From Prunella strophiata (Eukaryota; Chordata; Aves; Passeriformes; Prunellidae), in NCBI GenBank assembly GCA_036583965.1, contig JAZBQD010000014.1, positions 50,225,626-50,289,625 on the forward strand: DNA of 64,000 bases. Direction: 5' to 3'. The notes beneath the pieces are model-generated. The model ran no database searches and was not told the DNA's origin. It saw only the letters and a program-made list of their open reading frames with translations. This document shows, piece by piece, positions 1 through 14,500 of this stretch. How positions within the stretch are numbered: position 1 is the first letter of the stretch; each line of letters opens with the position of its first letter. The position numbers were made by a program, and so were the translations under genes.

Positions 1-3000
1 GTGTATGTGTACAATGTGTGCATACAGAGAGTCCATCTTCTGAATTTTAGTAAAGAAATGCAATCACCAATTTTGCTTTCCTGAAGGAAGTCATGGTAAT
101 TAATAACAGAATCAAAGAATCATTTGGATTGGAAATGATTCATGATAATACATTATACTTTATGTGTGATAACTGACAAGAGTGGTCTTCCTGAATATAG
201 CAGAAAAAACATATTTTGTTGTGTAATAACTGTTCAGAAATAAAAGAGAAAAAAAAAAGAAATTACCAAAGTGAAGGGTTTTCCAATTTTTTTCCAATGT
301 TTCTCAACAGAATAGTTCAAAGATTTTGATAATTCAATTTGAAATAATCTTGCTTCAGAAAAAATTAAACTTCTTTGTTTATTTTGAATTATTATTACCA
401 TTCCAAAATAAAATTACTTCATTATATAAGCAAAGGTTTTTAGAGTAATAAATATCTACATTTTTGGGTTTTAAAAAAATCTAGGATAGCCATGTAAACT
501 CAGTAAAAATAACACCAAATCTGAGTTATTCAGGTTAATCCAGATGTCTTAATATTGCACAAGTAGTCTCCAGAGGGCAAGAAATTTATTATTTAAGTGA
601 CAGGTCTCAGAAACCTCTGACTATGTTGGACTGAAGTTTACTCCATGCAATTCCTCCCTAACATAAAGCCAAGGAATTTAATTGACTTTCAGTGAACAAG
701 CAGCTGAGGCAGTGTCAAGCATTACCAAGGGATGTTATGCTCTGCCAATTCCAGTGTGAGAGCAGGGCACTTCAAGAAAAGTGGTAAAACACAAAGGACC
801 ACTGCAAAAGAACTTGTCAGAGTGAGTTTCAACTCTGTCAGGTTATCCTGCCTTAAAAAAAAAAAAAATTACTTGAGAAATTTAGAAATACAAAGGAATG
901 TGACTTTTAATCCCTGCACATTGGAACAAATTCAATACATAGCATTGACTGCTGGCTGGCTCTGGTGAAGAGCTCCCTCAAAGGGACCACTGTGCTCTGG
1001 AATGAGGATTTGGCAATAGGCAAAATTCTTGCCAGCAGCACACTGCAACATGGCTAGCAAGGTAATTATGGATAGTCTTTAGTGGCAGCCATAAATAGGA
1101 TTTGTCAAAACCTGAGAAATGTTTTCCATGTGTAAGAGAGAAGGATGCTAGTTCTCAAAACGTGTTGACAGATGGGATTTCTTGCCAGTTTTCAACCAGG
1201 ATATAATGTGTATGTTGGGAAAATAATTTTCATTGCAATAGTTGAAAGTGTTGGTATGTATAGCTAATAAAACCCATCTGCTGCCACTTTGCCAGCTCTT
1301 CTCAGCAATACAGAATATTTCCACTTGATGGCACCAAATTTTTTTTAACCTTAGCTCAAAATAATTCTCTAATGAGATTTTACATTCTGAGGAGATAATC
1401 TGGAAAAAAAAATATTTTATGCTTTGTTCTGAGCACATTTCTTTTCTTAAGAATCTGGACTTGTTTATAAAAATTGCAGTGAATTTTTTAGAGTGGCTTT
1501 GACTCTTCTATTTGACAATGACAGTCATTCAAACGACCTATTTTTCCCCCCTAATGCTTAGAAAGTATATTCTTTCAGTGAAGAAAAGGTTATGTTATCA
1601 TATTGTTATGAGCCAGCTTCTGAATGTGGATGAATAATGCATTTTAAGATAAATTTTGTTTCTGGCCCAGTCCTGGAAGCTCCATATGCATTTGCTTGTT
1701 TTAAAAAAGAAAGGCACCTATACAGATCATAGCAAAATAACAGGCAATTCTTTTGGGGCTAAGTACCAACTTTGATTCTTACCCTAAATTACCTGTTGCT
1801 TATTATTAGTAATTACTGACTAGTGATTCTCCAATAGTCTTAAATACTTTTAAACTACTTTTAAACTCTGCTTTGTTGTTCTGTTTAGGCACTAGGAATG
1901 TAAACAAACAAAAATGTCATTTCAATAGTTGTCCAATTCTTGGGGCTTCCACAAGCTTCAGGCAATGGTCAGAATCATGTACAATGTACCAGATAACAAC
2001 AGATAGTATACTGGATAACATCAGATTACAGCAAACATCCATTTCTCATCTCCTCTTGCAACAGTAAGGTGGGTGAGGCAGGGCTGAGTCCTGTGTCTGT
2101 GCAACACCTGCAAGGGGAAGGGAGGATGATGTGGTTCATGACTAAACCTCCCAGGTGCTACAGCAGCATGAATGATGTACAGAACCATCCATTCAGGTTC
2201 TACAACTGTGAACAAGCATTTTAGCCACACATAATGATAGCTGTAAAATTTCTGTCTATAAAATAGAGAATGTGGTACAGCACTGGGGTTTGGAAGGATG
2301 AGGGGCACAGTTCTCTCTAGGGAGAGAATTGGAAAGCAGGGGCAGAACAGCTTTGTGCACATCCTCATCCAAATTTAGGGTACTAGGTAAAGGGAATTCC
2401 AAAGGCTGCATTATTAGGTCTCATAAGAGTAGACTCTGCAATGTGTGCTCTTCACAGATGTTGTGTATATGTGCAGTAGAAGAGCCCTCAGGATGTGCTG
2501 TATTTATTGCTCAGGTGTAAATTGACTGCTTAGTGTGTAAAGCAGGGCTGACACTTCCCAGACACATCCCATTTACCGAGTGCCTGTGAGAAAGCTTCTC
2601 TGTGCATACACAAGTATGTACTGTCACTTAGATGTTCAGATACACAGCATGATTGAAGCTACTGTCACTGCCACAAACAGGCTGCCAGATATCCAAAGGT
2701 CTCACTTAATTTATAAGGAAGAGTACTTCTATGTAAAAGCCCAGGTAGAGGCTGCTTTCATCTACAAATCTCCATTCCCTTCTGCCGCCTGCTCTCTTTT
2801 CCTGCTTTCAAGGTCCAGACTTCTCTGAGTTGACCTCTGAATTGCTCTTCTGACTTATAAGATTTAAAAGATTATCCAATACAGCTTGATCATCTACTGC
2901 CAGTTCACAAATCTATAATGAAACTGATTTCCTATCTTCTTCAGAAGTATCTTTCAACTTTAATTTCCACAAGATTTCTTTCTCTACTGTGAGAAAGTAA

Positions 3001-5976
3001 GCCATTTGCCCAGTCCTGGATGTTAAGATTTCCACACAATCTTAGCTCCATTTGAGACCTGCTTTTGAAGTAAAACGCCTCTCTTTGAGACTATGAATAT
3101 TTCATGTAACCTGGGGTTCTTGGGCCAGGAACTGAACCCAGTCACTATAACAAATATCTGTCATGGTCTGGTTTCTTCCTTTCCATACTAGAAGAATGGC
3201 ATGGAAGAAAGCTCAGTCCTACAAACATGTAAGGACAGCACTATTCATTAACATTCAGTTATTATTTTAAGCAGGTGTTCTTTATAATTTCTGTCTAATA
3301 ACAAAAATAAGTCATTTCAACTAACTATAAAAAACCACAAGCCTTTCACTTTTTCATTTTACTTTATGCTCTTCTGTGTTCTTCCCTGCACATTACTATT
3401 ATTTGATTACTACATGAGATTTCTGGTGTTTCATTTTCTGTTAGAACCTGAAAAAAAGTGGTGAGGAAATCTAAGAGCCTGTGAAAAGAGCATGAGCCTC
3501 CTTTCTGTCTCTGGGAAATACTAATAGCAATCATTACTAGCTAGAGCTTTATTAGGGATGAAAAATAGCAGCTGTGAGCAATATTTCTCTTTTCCTCACA
3601 AAGTGGAAGAAAACTCCTGGCATCATAGCATCTTCCCAAGCCACTCCAGCTATCTAGCATCCAGCCCAAATCAGCTTCTCTGGGAGCAGAGATCCTGGCA
3701 GAGCACATCAGACCCAGCACACACTCCAGTGCTGCCATTCTGATGAACTGTGTGGGGTTTAACTAACAGATGTACTGCCCCTAGGACAGAGGTCTGACAG
3801 CCACTCTCATTTTCCACAGGGCTAATTAATCTCACTCACACCCTTCATTTTCCCTGGTTTTTAGGGATCAACCTTTGTTGGTCGTGTTAGTCTTAATTCA
3901 CAATTAAGCCAGAAGTTATTAATGTAACGCAAAAAGCAACCAAACTCAAAATTACTCTTTTGCCTCCCATATTCAAACAACTACATTTGCCTGAGTAGTG
4001 TCCTGACAACATATTCATGATTTAGCTCTCATGTCTTAGCAATCATTTACTTCTGCTCCACACAAATTCTGCATCATGTCACTTCTATTACTAAAAATTA
4101 TTTTAAATTAGAAATGGAGTCATGGAGCAAAGTGAAAATTCACATGCCAATGCCAAATAATTTTGCAAGTATCCTATGCATAGCCTCTTTTTTGTCACAC
4201 ATACTTTGTGTTTAATTGTTGTTATGAAGTTACTAGGAAATTCTGTCTCTGCTTAGATTCTGTATTATTCTGGGTATAAGACACTGCTTTGCTCACTTTT
4301 TGTTAAAGGATATTTCTGATATTGTTTTAGTAACCATACTCAAATCTAGGTGCCAAATGCCAGTCTAAGTTTAGAGACATGGTCTGGGCCATTTTGCATC
4401 CATATTAGCTATAGTGGAAAAGCTCAGTAATGACCAGGATACCCCCATATTTTACCTTTCCCAGATGGGAAGTTAGCTGACCCTGTCTAAGGCAAGTGTA
4501 GGGGATGCCCAACATGTGGACAGTAGGGATAAGCTGAGACTTTGGGCTCCAGTAGGAGTTTAAGCTCTGAAGTATGAGCCAAGGCATAAACCAAGGTCCA
4601 AGAAAACATATTTTTAACTGTTGGACTGTGATCTTACAGGTGTTTCCAACCTTATACAATATTCAAATTTCTGATTATTCACAGGCCTTTCAGAGTATCT
4701 GTCTACAGCTCTCCATTGCTCTAAGTGATCTCATCAAGATGTCATAGCATCAGTAGAAAAAAAATTAACTGACCATGGGTCTTGTGCAGACTAGTGCCAG
4801 CAATGTGCTCTTCAAGGACTTAAGAAAACAGAAGCTGAAGAGACATGAAGTGGAAAGAGTTAATGATGTTAATCTGTGCAGGATCTGAAGCAGCTAAGTG
4901 GTCTGCAATCCAGGAAGCTGCTTATTTCTGAAGAGTGTTGGGCAAAAAGACAGAGATATTGGCAGAGCAACGGGCTCAAGTGGCAAGCTCACTGAAGCAG
5001 AGAGGGAAAAAATCAGATATGTTGTTTATGCTATTTGAGTTTTATTGTTTTGTCAAGAAAAGGGCCTTTCATACAAAGAAATGTGTTGAGAGAAGAAATG
5101 TGAGAGAAACAGGAACCCACAAAGGCAGCTAGTGAGAGGGTAACCCAGTTATACCTACTAAAACAAAATAGCTATTTCACTTATAAATGTGACATGGTGA
5201 TGATAAAGATCACAGGAGGATGACACTCAAAAGAAATAAAAAAGAAATCGCTATCATTAGACAACTTCATATTAGAAAAAATAATCATTGGGAAGCCATA
5301 AAAAGCTATTCAGAAGAGCAGAGAGAAATATTAACACCAGTTGAATACATAGTGTATGTATATATATAAACAGAAAGGTTGTATCTGCAAATAATTATCC
5401 AGACACAAAATGCAGCAGTATGGCATCAGACATTTTAATGTAGAAAGAGAACCAAGTAGGAAGGGCAAAGACATTGCAGATTTTTATCAGATGTGGGTTA
5501 CATCATGCAGGAAAGAAAGATACCATTAGGGAAGCTATGTACAAAGTGACACAAAGCAAAACATTTTACATTTGCACTCCTCACAGACAAACAGAAAAAC
5601 AGGTCAAAAGCAGTAGGAAGTGCTTTGTGGTAAAGCATATGCAAATATCTAAACAGATCTAGGGGGAAAAAAGAAAGACATTTAAAGTAGATGTTGAAAT
5701 GAAAATGAAAATAAGATCTGTTGAGAAATAAGGTAGATAAAGTTTAGGTCATTCTATGAGTCCATTATATTTTCAGAAAGCTTGATTAAGAGGGTGTACA
5801 ACACAGAAGGCATAGAAAGAAAATTCTACCAAAGGAAATACTTGGTTTTCCATACAGGAGGACATGCTTGCAAACAGAGCACATAAAGTTTGATGTGTTT
5901 GCTAAAACACCTACTAGTAAAGAAAATCTCGCAGCTGGAAAAAAAAAAAATATTTAAAAGAGAGGGTATTGCTGTT

Positions 5977-6000
5977 CTAATTATTCCCAAGAATAATTAG
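5977..6000. repeat. Small perfect palindrome, 10-bp arms
   Basis: Arm CTAATTATTC is followed by a 4-nt spacer and its exact reverse complement. Each arm contains a TAATTA-type homeodomain core. It may be a chance AT-rich palindrome. Confidence 0.45.
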
Positions 6001-6161
6001 TCATAACATTCCTGAGTGTCATCTATTTTCTGAAGAATGCATAGTATGTGGGTGGAATTAGGTAACTGGTGCATGTGCCCATGTGCCTACCATAAAGGCA
6101 CAGGAAGGTGCATAGGCACGTAACCCAACCACTAATCACTAATCCTTCTATACACAATTAC

Positions 6162-6162
<1 letters not shown>

Positions 6163-6199
<37 letters not shown>
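6163..6199 (+). repeat. Poly-A run (37 A)
   Basis: Uninterrupted run of about 37 A on the plus strand. No retrotransposon body was recognised immediately upstream, so a simple mononucleotide microsatellite is the safest reading. A decayed retro-insertion tail is possible. Confidence 0.85.
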
Positions 6200-6200
<1 letters not shown>

Positions 6201-6530
6201 CAGCACATCTAAAGCAAAGTTCACTAAATCAGTTTTAGAGGAGATGGATCATGTTCTGGAAATGTTTATTTCTCTTCAGTGACTTTAAGAGGAGTCTGGA
6301 CAATTAAACTGTGAACAGTTTCTGTTAGGAAAGATTAATGTCAGACAAAGCACCAGAAGAAATGCTCTGAAATTATTTTCTGTATCTGTTAGACAAAATA
6401 GCCCAAAAAATTAATGTGTTTTGAAGTCTTGCTTGCAACACTTGTTTAGTTTGAATATTTCTAAGTTATTGTCCCTTGCTGCAAGCAGTTTTACCCAGGA
6501 CAGTATGTTAAGTCAGGCCCATCACTTTTT

Positions 6531-6591
6531 ATAGTGACACTATATACTGAGACAGTATTAGTGACACTAATGACAGAATTAGTGACACTAA
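6531..6591. repeat. Cluster of three palindromic 13-mers
   Basis: Three copies of a 13-bp dyad occur within 61 bp: ATAGTGACACTAT (6531-6543), TTAGTGACACTAA (6558-6570) and TTAGTGACACTAA (6579-6591). Each is a perfect inverted repeat around a central A. A fourth dyad, TACTGAGACAGTA, sits between the first two (6545-6557). The cluster looks like a short degenerate tandem array. Confidence 0.7.
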
Positions 6592-9500
6592 ATACTGAGA
6601 ACTGAAGACACTGAAAAATAAATATAATAATCTTCTAGAAGCTGCTTCAGGCCTGAGTTATCACACCAGATAGCATCAAGAACATGGTCCTGTGTCTAAG
6701 TGGACCATATTGTTGAAGATGGCCTAGCTACTTGCTACTTCTTTAAATTTCCTCCCAGTCTTCCCTTCAGCACTCCTCAGAAAAACAGGGAGTGGACTGC
6801 AGACTTGGGCATGCTCTATACACCCAGCACAGGATTTTTTCCTGTAGTTGTGCAATACATGCAACCCTTCCATACAAACACCACCTAAATTGCATAAGCA
6901 CAAGTGTGCACACTAGCTGCCTCTATATTGGTAAATAAAACATGCACTGGACTCCTTTGCAAACACTTCACCTAATTTGCAAGAAAAACACAAAAAACAG
7001 CCTGTATTTAAATTATTATATTTTCTTACTCTCCAAAAGTAGAGTAGCTGCATCCAACCTGCTCAGTGGGAATGGTCTCTGATAAATACTAACCCTTAAC
7101 TGTGTTTGAAAATTGTTTGTCTGGCCCTTATTAAACCATGCTAGTGACTGGACTGACAACTGAGTTTCAGAGCCCAAGAGGGTTCCCCCAGATCTATTCG
7201 GCTGTTTTGGAGCTAGCCAGTATTCACAGTTCTGTACACAACCTGTACAGAGTTTTCCTTTTGCTAAAGGAGGGTCTATGGCTGCATGACAGTGTTACTT
7301 ATGAACAGTTTCTATTCTGATGCTGCATTGAGAAAGAGACTTCATGCAAGCCAAGGGCTCATGTGCAAGAGTACCTGACAGAGCCAGGGACTCGGGCTGG
7401 GCAGTGAGGGAGACACAGGTCTCTACAGGAATGCACAAAGCTCCAGACCCAGCATCCAGAAATGACTGTATGACTCCAGACTTGAATGAGTATGCACAAA
7501 GTACTTTTTTCCTCTACATGTTTGTGTGAGGGAGAAAGGGGGTGGGGAGTAAAAATTACCTACTTATGTAAAGGGAAATTATGAGAAAAACAAGTTTTTA
7601 ATCTTGGGTTTTCCCAAAAACCTCCTGCTGAATTTCCACTGTTTGCTTTCAATTACCAGCCACAGAAAACAATTGCTTAAATCTCTGCCCTTCACATCTA
7701 AATCAACAAGCAAAGGTTTAGTTCAATTGGATTTCACAGAGATGACAGGATCTGTCAGTAACTTTAACAATGAAGATTTTTTCCTGTGTCTAGTCTTACA
7801 TGCCAAGTTTCTTTCTGCTTAGCTACAGTCTTAGACACAATCTGTGTAATTCCAGTGCAAAAGCCTAACACAGACTGTTCCTCCAAAGCAGGGAGGGGTC
7901 TGTTTTGTATTACAGTTTTATAGCTAGAACAGGTGTTCTAGTCCCCCAGCTCATCATCATGAGGAGCATGCTCCTCTTAATTAAGAGAGTCTAGCATTCA
8001 GGGATATCTTGTTATGACCCACTTTTGTCTTTAATATGGACAAATAGAAAATGATAGCATTAGGGGTCAGAGTGGGATTTAAAAATCAACCCACAGTTTT
8101 GGATTCCATCTGTCTTCCTTGACAACAGGTTTCTTCACTGGTGTGATGAAGGTTCAGGTCAGAAGAAACCAATAACACAATAGCTTCTCAACTCATAGAT
8201 ACTGAATTCTTGCATATTTTTGTGTCTCAAAGACCAGGAAAATCTCCTGGCTTGGGAAAGCAAAGAAACAAAACGAAAGGAAATTATACTCACTCCCAAG
8301 GTCATGTGCAAACCAAAAAACTTGAATACTGAGGAATCTTTCAGCAGAAAGCTCAAAGATTACCTGAGTTAGATTCCTAAGGATCAACTAATGTTTCAAA
8401 CACTCCCTTTTACTGGATAATAGCATGTACAATATACCCCAAGAAAATTAACAATTCTTTCATGGTGTTATTAGTGTTAATAGCTAATGAACTATAAAAT
8501 CAAGAGACAGTTGTGGAATTGGGATATTTTTTACAATTGGTTCATCCAATCTTAATTTGCTTCTGTTTCACTAAGAAGCTGCTACCTTTTTCTGAGCTAC
8601 AGCTGTGGCAATTAGCAGCAGTATCCCACTGTGAGTATGAGGCTGATTGCATGGTACATCTGCAGCGCAATGACACTGCCCAGATATCTATTGAAAAGAT
8701 CAGACTACTAACCCCAAAATTGAAGGATTAGCCATAAATATTTATTTAGCAGCACATTCTGAAATAGATTATATCATGGTAACATTTTATGGGTGGGAAA
8801 CACTGTGTCCCTTATTTATTATACCCACAATTGTTGATGCCCAGTTTTGCTCACAGAACAGTGCTAATAGTGCCAAGGTTGTGGATTCAACCACAGTATG
8901 GGCCATTCATTTAAGAGCTGGGCTTGGTGGTCCTTGTCCAGCTCAAGTTATTCTGTGATTTTTACCAATATAAATAGAGTATTTAGATTTTTGAGACACA
9001 CTTTCATCTTTCTCTTTTTCTCTCTTCAGAGTGTTTATATTTGGATTTTAACATAACATCTTCCCAAAACAATTACATACCAAAGTGGATAATATTTCAG
9101 CATATCCATATTATCACCTTTCCAATACCCATATCTCACACTGATTCATTCAACTGAAGTTGATGACAAAATGTAAGTTCCATGAAGCTTCTGTCTGAAG
9201 TTTTAATAAAAGTAAGTTATTTTATTAAAAAAATGCACAGCAGTTTTCAGTATTATATACAATTGTATATACAAGTATGTACAATTTAAGAAGTGGATTT
9301 AAAAATCTGTATCTAAATTGTGAAGATTTTCTGCTGCTCATTCTGAATATTTTGCAATAACACAGAATACTATGGTATGTCACCAGATTTTTAGAAAGAG
9401 TAACAGAGTAAAAGCTATAAGATACTTGGGAACATCCAGATCAATTTGATTATGGTGTTCCTGACAACTTGGAAAGCCCTTTGGAAATGGAAAATTATTA

Positions 9501-9670
9501 GTTACAAACTGCGGTACCATAAACCATTTTTTACTTTTTTAGATTCCTGATAACACAGGATAATTGTCTTCCAAATTTTTTTTAATCCAGCTAGTTGGGC
9601 TCGAAGGAGAGAAGGGTTGGGTTGGGGTTTTTTTTTTCATTCCATTTAATAGGATTTAAATTCCAATCTC

Positions 9671-9673
<3 letters not shown>

Positions 9674-9714
<41 letters not shown>
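9674..9714 (+). repeat. Poly-A run (about 41 A)
   Basis: Homopolymer of about 41 A followed by an A-rich tail. No recognisable element lies upstream. The length of such runs is unreliable in assemblies. Confidence 0.85.
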
Positions 9715-9716
<2 letters not shown>

Positions 9717-11560
9717 AAAAAAAGAAACTCTCCCAAGCCCCAGAAACCCATAGTGGGATCAGCACAATATAATTTTACATTGCCTTTTCAGTACCACAGC
9801 CTGGCAGAAGCCTCAGTGCTTGAGATCAAGGGTCTCCAAATACAGCTCTTCATTGCGAGGGCAGCACGCAGCTGCAAGTGCAGCTGCCACATTGAGGAGG
9901 TGTCAGATGACTTACAGTGAGTTTACCCTGGCACATGGGCTGCCAGTTAGTTCAGGTTCCTCAGTGCAGGGAAGAGACAAGAAAGCAGGAGTGTGTCTGC
10001 AGTCATCACCACCATCTCATCTTGCTCTCAGCTTCACATCTGATCAGCCCCAGCAGTCTTGAGATCACCCTGAGACTCCTCTTGTCTTCCCAGGGGTGGA
10101 TATAAGGGTATGGTGGCTCTCAAATATTTGAAGAAATTGATAGGTATCCAAGTGTGAAGAAGGTTCTCTGCACTTGTTGCAAATATTTCACATACAAAGC
10201 AAGAAGTATTCCCTTTGATGCAAATTCATAAAATCCAAAGTATCATACATTGAGTGGGAAATATGGGGAAGTTTATAAAGTTATATTTTCTTATGCTAGC
10301 CTTCACTGGGTAAGTACCTTCACTGGTAACAGTACTTATACTCCAATACTGTTACTTTCAAATAATAATTTTTGATTAAAAGATGCAGGTATCCAAAAGA
10401 AATTCATCTCCAAGGAAGATACTTTTTAAAAGCAAACCAAGAACAGGTTTCCTGATTATCCCAAACAGTTGGAAAGTTTTAATAAGTCAATAAAATCAAA
10501 TTAATTTGGGGATATTTTTTTAAAGAGGTGGGAGAAGTCTCCTATGCACTTAATTTTTCTGCACTGAAGAATCCAGAACTTTTCTGTTCCCTCAGCTGTG
10601 CTAGCTATTAGAAATAACAACTGTTTTGACATTACCTGCAGCAGGTACAGCCTATTTGCCTGGGCACTTTACTAGGCTGGAAAGTCTTGACAGTAGAATA
10701 CAGACACAACCATGGGCTCCAGAAAAAGTCATTCCAGCCTTTATTGATGGAGCTCAAGGTTTCCTAAAATTTACCTGGTGTAAGCAAAAATGGCATTTGG
10801 CAATGAGATCTAACAATTGTAAGTCCTTATCCTTAATCTGCACAACACAAGATGGACTATACACAGAGCCAAGGGAAAAGCTGGAAACAAGAAAGCCACA
10901 CAATATTTTACACAACAGTATTTTTCCTCTCTCTAAAATGAGACACTGTGCAGCCAGGAATGCAAGGCACAGAGCTGCCAGTGATTACACCACATACTCA
11001 CTAGACAGCAGGACTGGGATTTCATCACTGCTTCCAAAGCTGCTTGAAAACTGTATGTGTGCTCCACAGCACCCAGCTAGAACAGCAGCTCTGTTCCCTC
11101 TGATTCTCTGACCCAGGAGGGCAGGGGAAGGAGTCCTTTTTGCTCACTGTTCTGTCAGCCACATCAATGTTTTCATGTCAGCTGCAGAGCAAACTAGGAG
11201 GCTTGGAGAGTGCTTTCACTCTGCATACTCCATGGGCAAAGGACAAGGATGGTCTCCTGCAATGCAGGTAGTTGGTGTTGTGAGTCAGGCATGCAAAGCA
11301 GGGTACAGCTTCTGGCTATGTGGATAAGTAACCTAACCACCAAATTACTGTGCAAAAAGTGGTCACTATCACCATATGCTGGGATTTACTCTTGTTCACC
11401 CAGAAGTCATCGTAAAGAATGATGCTTCAACAACTGGATTGTTTCAGGAGGCTGCTAAAACTGCAGACTGTCTGCACTAAAGGTAGTATCTGACACAGTA
11501 GGGACTGAGTCTCTTTTTTGTGCAGCTAGAGGTACCTATGTCTCTCCCTTGATGGTATAT

Positions 11561-11561
11561 A

Positions 11562-11586
<25 letters not shown>
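11561..11586 (+). repeat. (AAAT)n microsatellite
   Basis: Roughly six tandem AAAT units in AT-rich intergenic DNA. Confidence 0.85.
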
Positions 11587-11592
<6 letters not shown>

Positions 11593-14500
11593 GCTCATTT
11601 ACTTCCTATTAAGATGCCCAAAGTCATAAGCATTGCCCAAGGCAGACAGGCTGGTTTGACTCATACCTTGAGCAAGATTTTTCTGAATTCAACTTTGCTA
11701 ACAAGAAAAAAAAATCTGGAAAACAAAATTATTCATAACCTAATTACTCCATGTGGCATAAGGCAACCACTTGATCATAAAAAGCAGTGAGGGGGTAACT
11801 GCACCTAAACCTTGGATAAGACAGTTTTCTTCATGTTCCTTAGGAAATGAAAACAAAAAAGCCAGAGAGATCTGTAAAAGAAGCAGATGGCTTAAACAAA
11901 GAACATGACCAAAAAAAGTAGCTGGGGAAGCAGGAGTACTGGTTAACAAATAATCTCATAATTCCAGAAATTATCTTCATTTGTGCACTAGGGTGAAACC
12001 AAGATCTTTCAAAAGTATTGCAGCCCCACTCTGAGTAACCAACAGTCCTTTTCTGACACTTAAATCCCAGAATCGGGACTATCAAAAACCTGGGGACTGG
12101 GAAAGACTCCTGAGATGTTTGACACCCACATTAAATTAAATTAAATTATTCATACCTGCCTTAGATATGAGTTGCTTAAGCATAGTAAGATAATTTTTAA
12201 TTAAGCCACTTCTAAAAAGGCATTTCTCTTGCAAACTAGATACTGAGCACCTGTCACAGGACCAATCCCTTGCTGCAGATTTGGGACCCCCATCCAATGT
12301 CCAGCTCCCTCCCTGATCTTACAACTTTTTGACATTCATGCAAAGAGAAGCAGTCCAAGGAAAGCAGGGATAGATACTCTGATTTAATAATACGGGACAG
12401 GCGCTCCTGAAGTGCTTGAAAGCACGTGGAACAGAAGGGGCGCTTGAACGTGAGCACGACCCCCGCAGGCAAGAACCCAACACAGCAGTCTCTTCCTTGC
12501 CCTTAAACAGGTTATCTCTGGTTTGAAGAAAATTCCTCCAAATACAGCAAGTTTTTGTGTTTATGTTTTGTCAACATCGAATTATAAATTTCTACAGCAA
12601 TATATAAATGCTGATTTGTTAAAGAAAATTCTACAAAAAATTATTTTTAAAATCTTACAAAGTAACACCCTCTGTAATTAGTGTAGAGAGAGATGAAAGT
12701 TAATTTTAGTGAATGCAACTTGGCTGTGTTGTACTCCTTTGCACGAATTAAAGTAGCTCTTTGCACACTGTAACTTTCACAAGTCAGTCTGCAGTGCAAC
12801 AACATTCAGCATCAAGCAGGATTTAGAACAATAGCTGATTGCTTTTTCAAGAAACATGAGTTTTGCATTGATGAGGACTCAGCTGCCTGTCTGTGGCAGT
12901 TTTGTTTTGGGGTAACTCAGTTTCTGCTTTAGTTGTAATCCTTATATATTTTCACAAAGAAAATGTAACTGTACGCTGCATTTCTAAAGGTGTGTGGGAA
13001 TCAGCACACTCCACAAGAACAGAAGAAACACTGTTTGTAGGGAAGGGTGTCTCTACTTCTTAGAACTTGCAGATCAAAACAGTCCATGACTTAATTATAT
13101 GAAATCATAATAATTACACATTGCCCACAAAAGTAATTATGAATTTGTTTTGGTCTTCACCTAAAAGTTCTAGCCAGTGTTATTACATCTTTTCAAACTG
13201 GATAAATTTGAAATGTGTGCCATGAATTTGAAAATGTCATCTAAATTAAATTCGCTGTCTCTCTTGCACTGCTTCATGTAATGCAGTAACACTACTGGAC
13301 ACAAGCAACCATTGGTCCTCAGCTTTTAGTATTCAGTTAAAGCAGCCAAATGTGGTTTTAAAAAACATATTTTTGTTTATGATATGCACATTAATGTATT
13401 TGCTGGCAAAAAAGAAAAAAACCGAACAAATAGTTATGTGATTCCTGCATTCCTCATTTTAAAAGGAAATATATTGTTCCTTTTAAAATATACTAGGTTA
13501 GAAAATAAGATTTCAATTTATTTCTTATTTTCTGGTGAACACAGGAAAAAAGCACAATTTATTGAGGTGTTTCTTATATAAAGCTAATATTTTTCTAAAC
13601 CTATTGTGGTTCAGATTTTATTTCACTTCTTCAGCAGACATTGCTTTACAAATTCTTGCTTGCTCAGAAAAAAAAAATTCACCTGAACTTATTTATCGTC
13701 CAAGAGTTGTTAATTATTTTTGTTTAAAAAGAAAGTTCTTGTTCAAGGTTATTTTTTTTTCAAATCTGAGGTAGACAAGGTTTTTTAAGTGGAGGTATAT
13801 ACTCTTCAGATATTTCATTGTAATATCAAGAGGTTAACAGGGAGTTTAGAAATATTTTGAAAAGGTTTCTTTTTGTGCCGACTGTTGTATTTAATCCCTA
13901 TAAGCTAAAGTATTGTGAATAAAAGTTTCTCTTTCATGTTGTGTCAGTCTGCAACTAAATCTTATAGTCCCATCCCTGAAAATAAAAATTTACCTGTACT
14001 GTTGCAGATGAGTTGCTCAGGCTTACATTTGCAATGTGTCGCTCTTCCATTTGCCACACAAAATAAAACATACTATGTGTAAATTTGTCATATAATTATT
14101 CAAAAAAAATCAGAAAAGCAACTTCTCTTTCATTGGTAACTGAAGATGATTTTTTAGAATTCACAGTAACAATGGTGGTGAAATACTAACCATCTCAAAC
14201 ACAAAAAGGGAGGAGTTTTTTTTCTCTTTCCATGGGCATGGTTATTGGATTTAATACTGTGCCTAATCAAATAGGCAAGGATTTGACTACAGCAGAGTGA
14301 CTGAACAGTGAAGCCATTAAATAACTTCCATGGAAGTTTCAAAGGAGGACGAAAGATAGACACAGCTTGTATTTCATAATACAACGAGAAGTTTTAAAAA
14401 GAGAACTTTTGTATTGTTTCAAGAATTGCAGATTACTGAAGCAAGAGGACTTTCTGTAAACTCACAGGACTAAGGGTGAGTACAGCCGTGTGTTGCAGAG

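Noticed and set aside
10626..11111. 161-codon plus-strand open frame in AT-rich intergenic DNA
   Set aside because: Unusual length for the region, but no domain, no repeat-protein resemblance and no splice or promoter context. Best regarded as chance.
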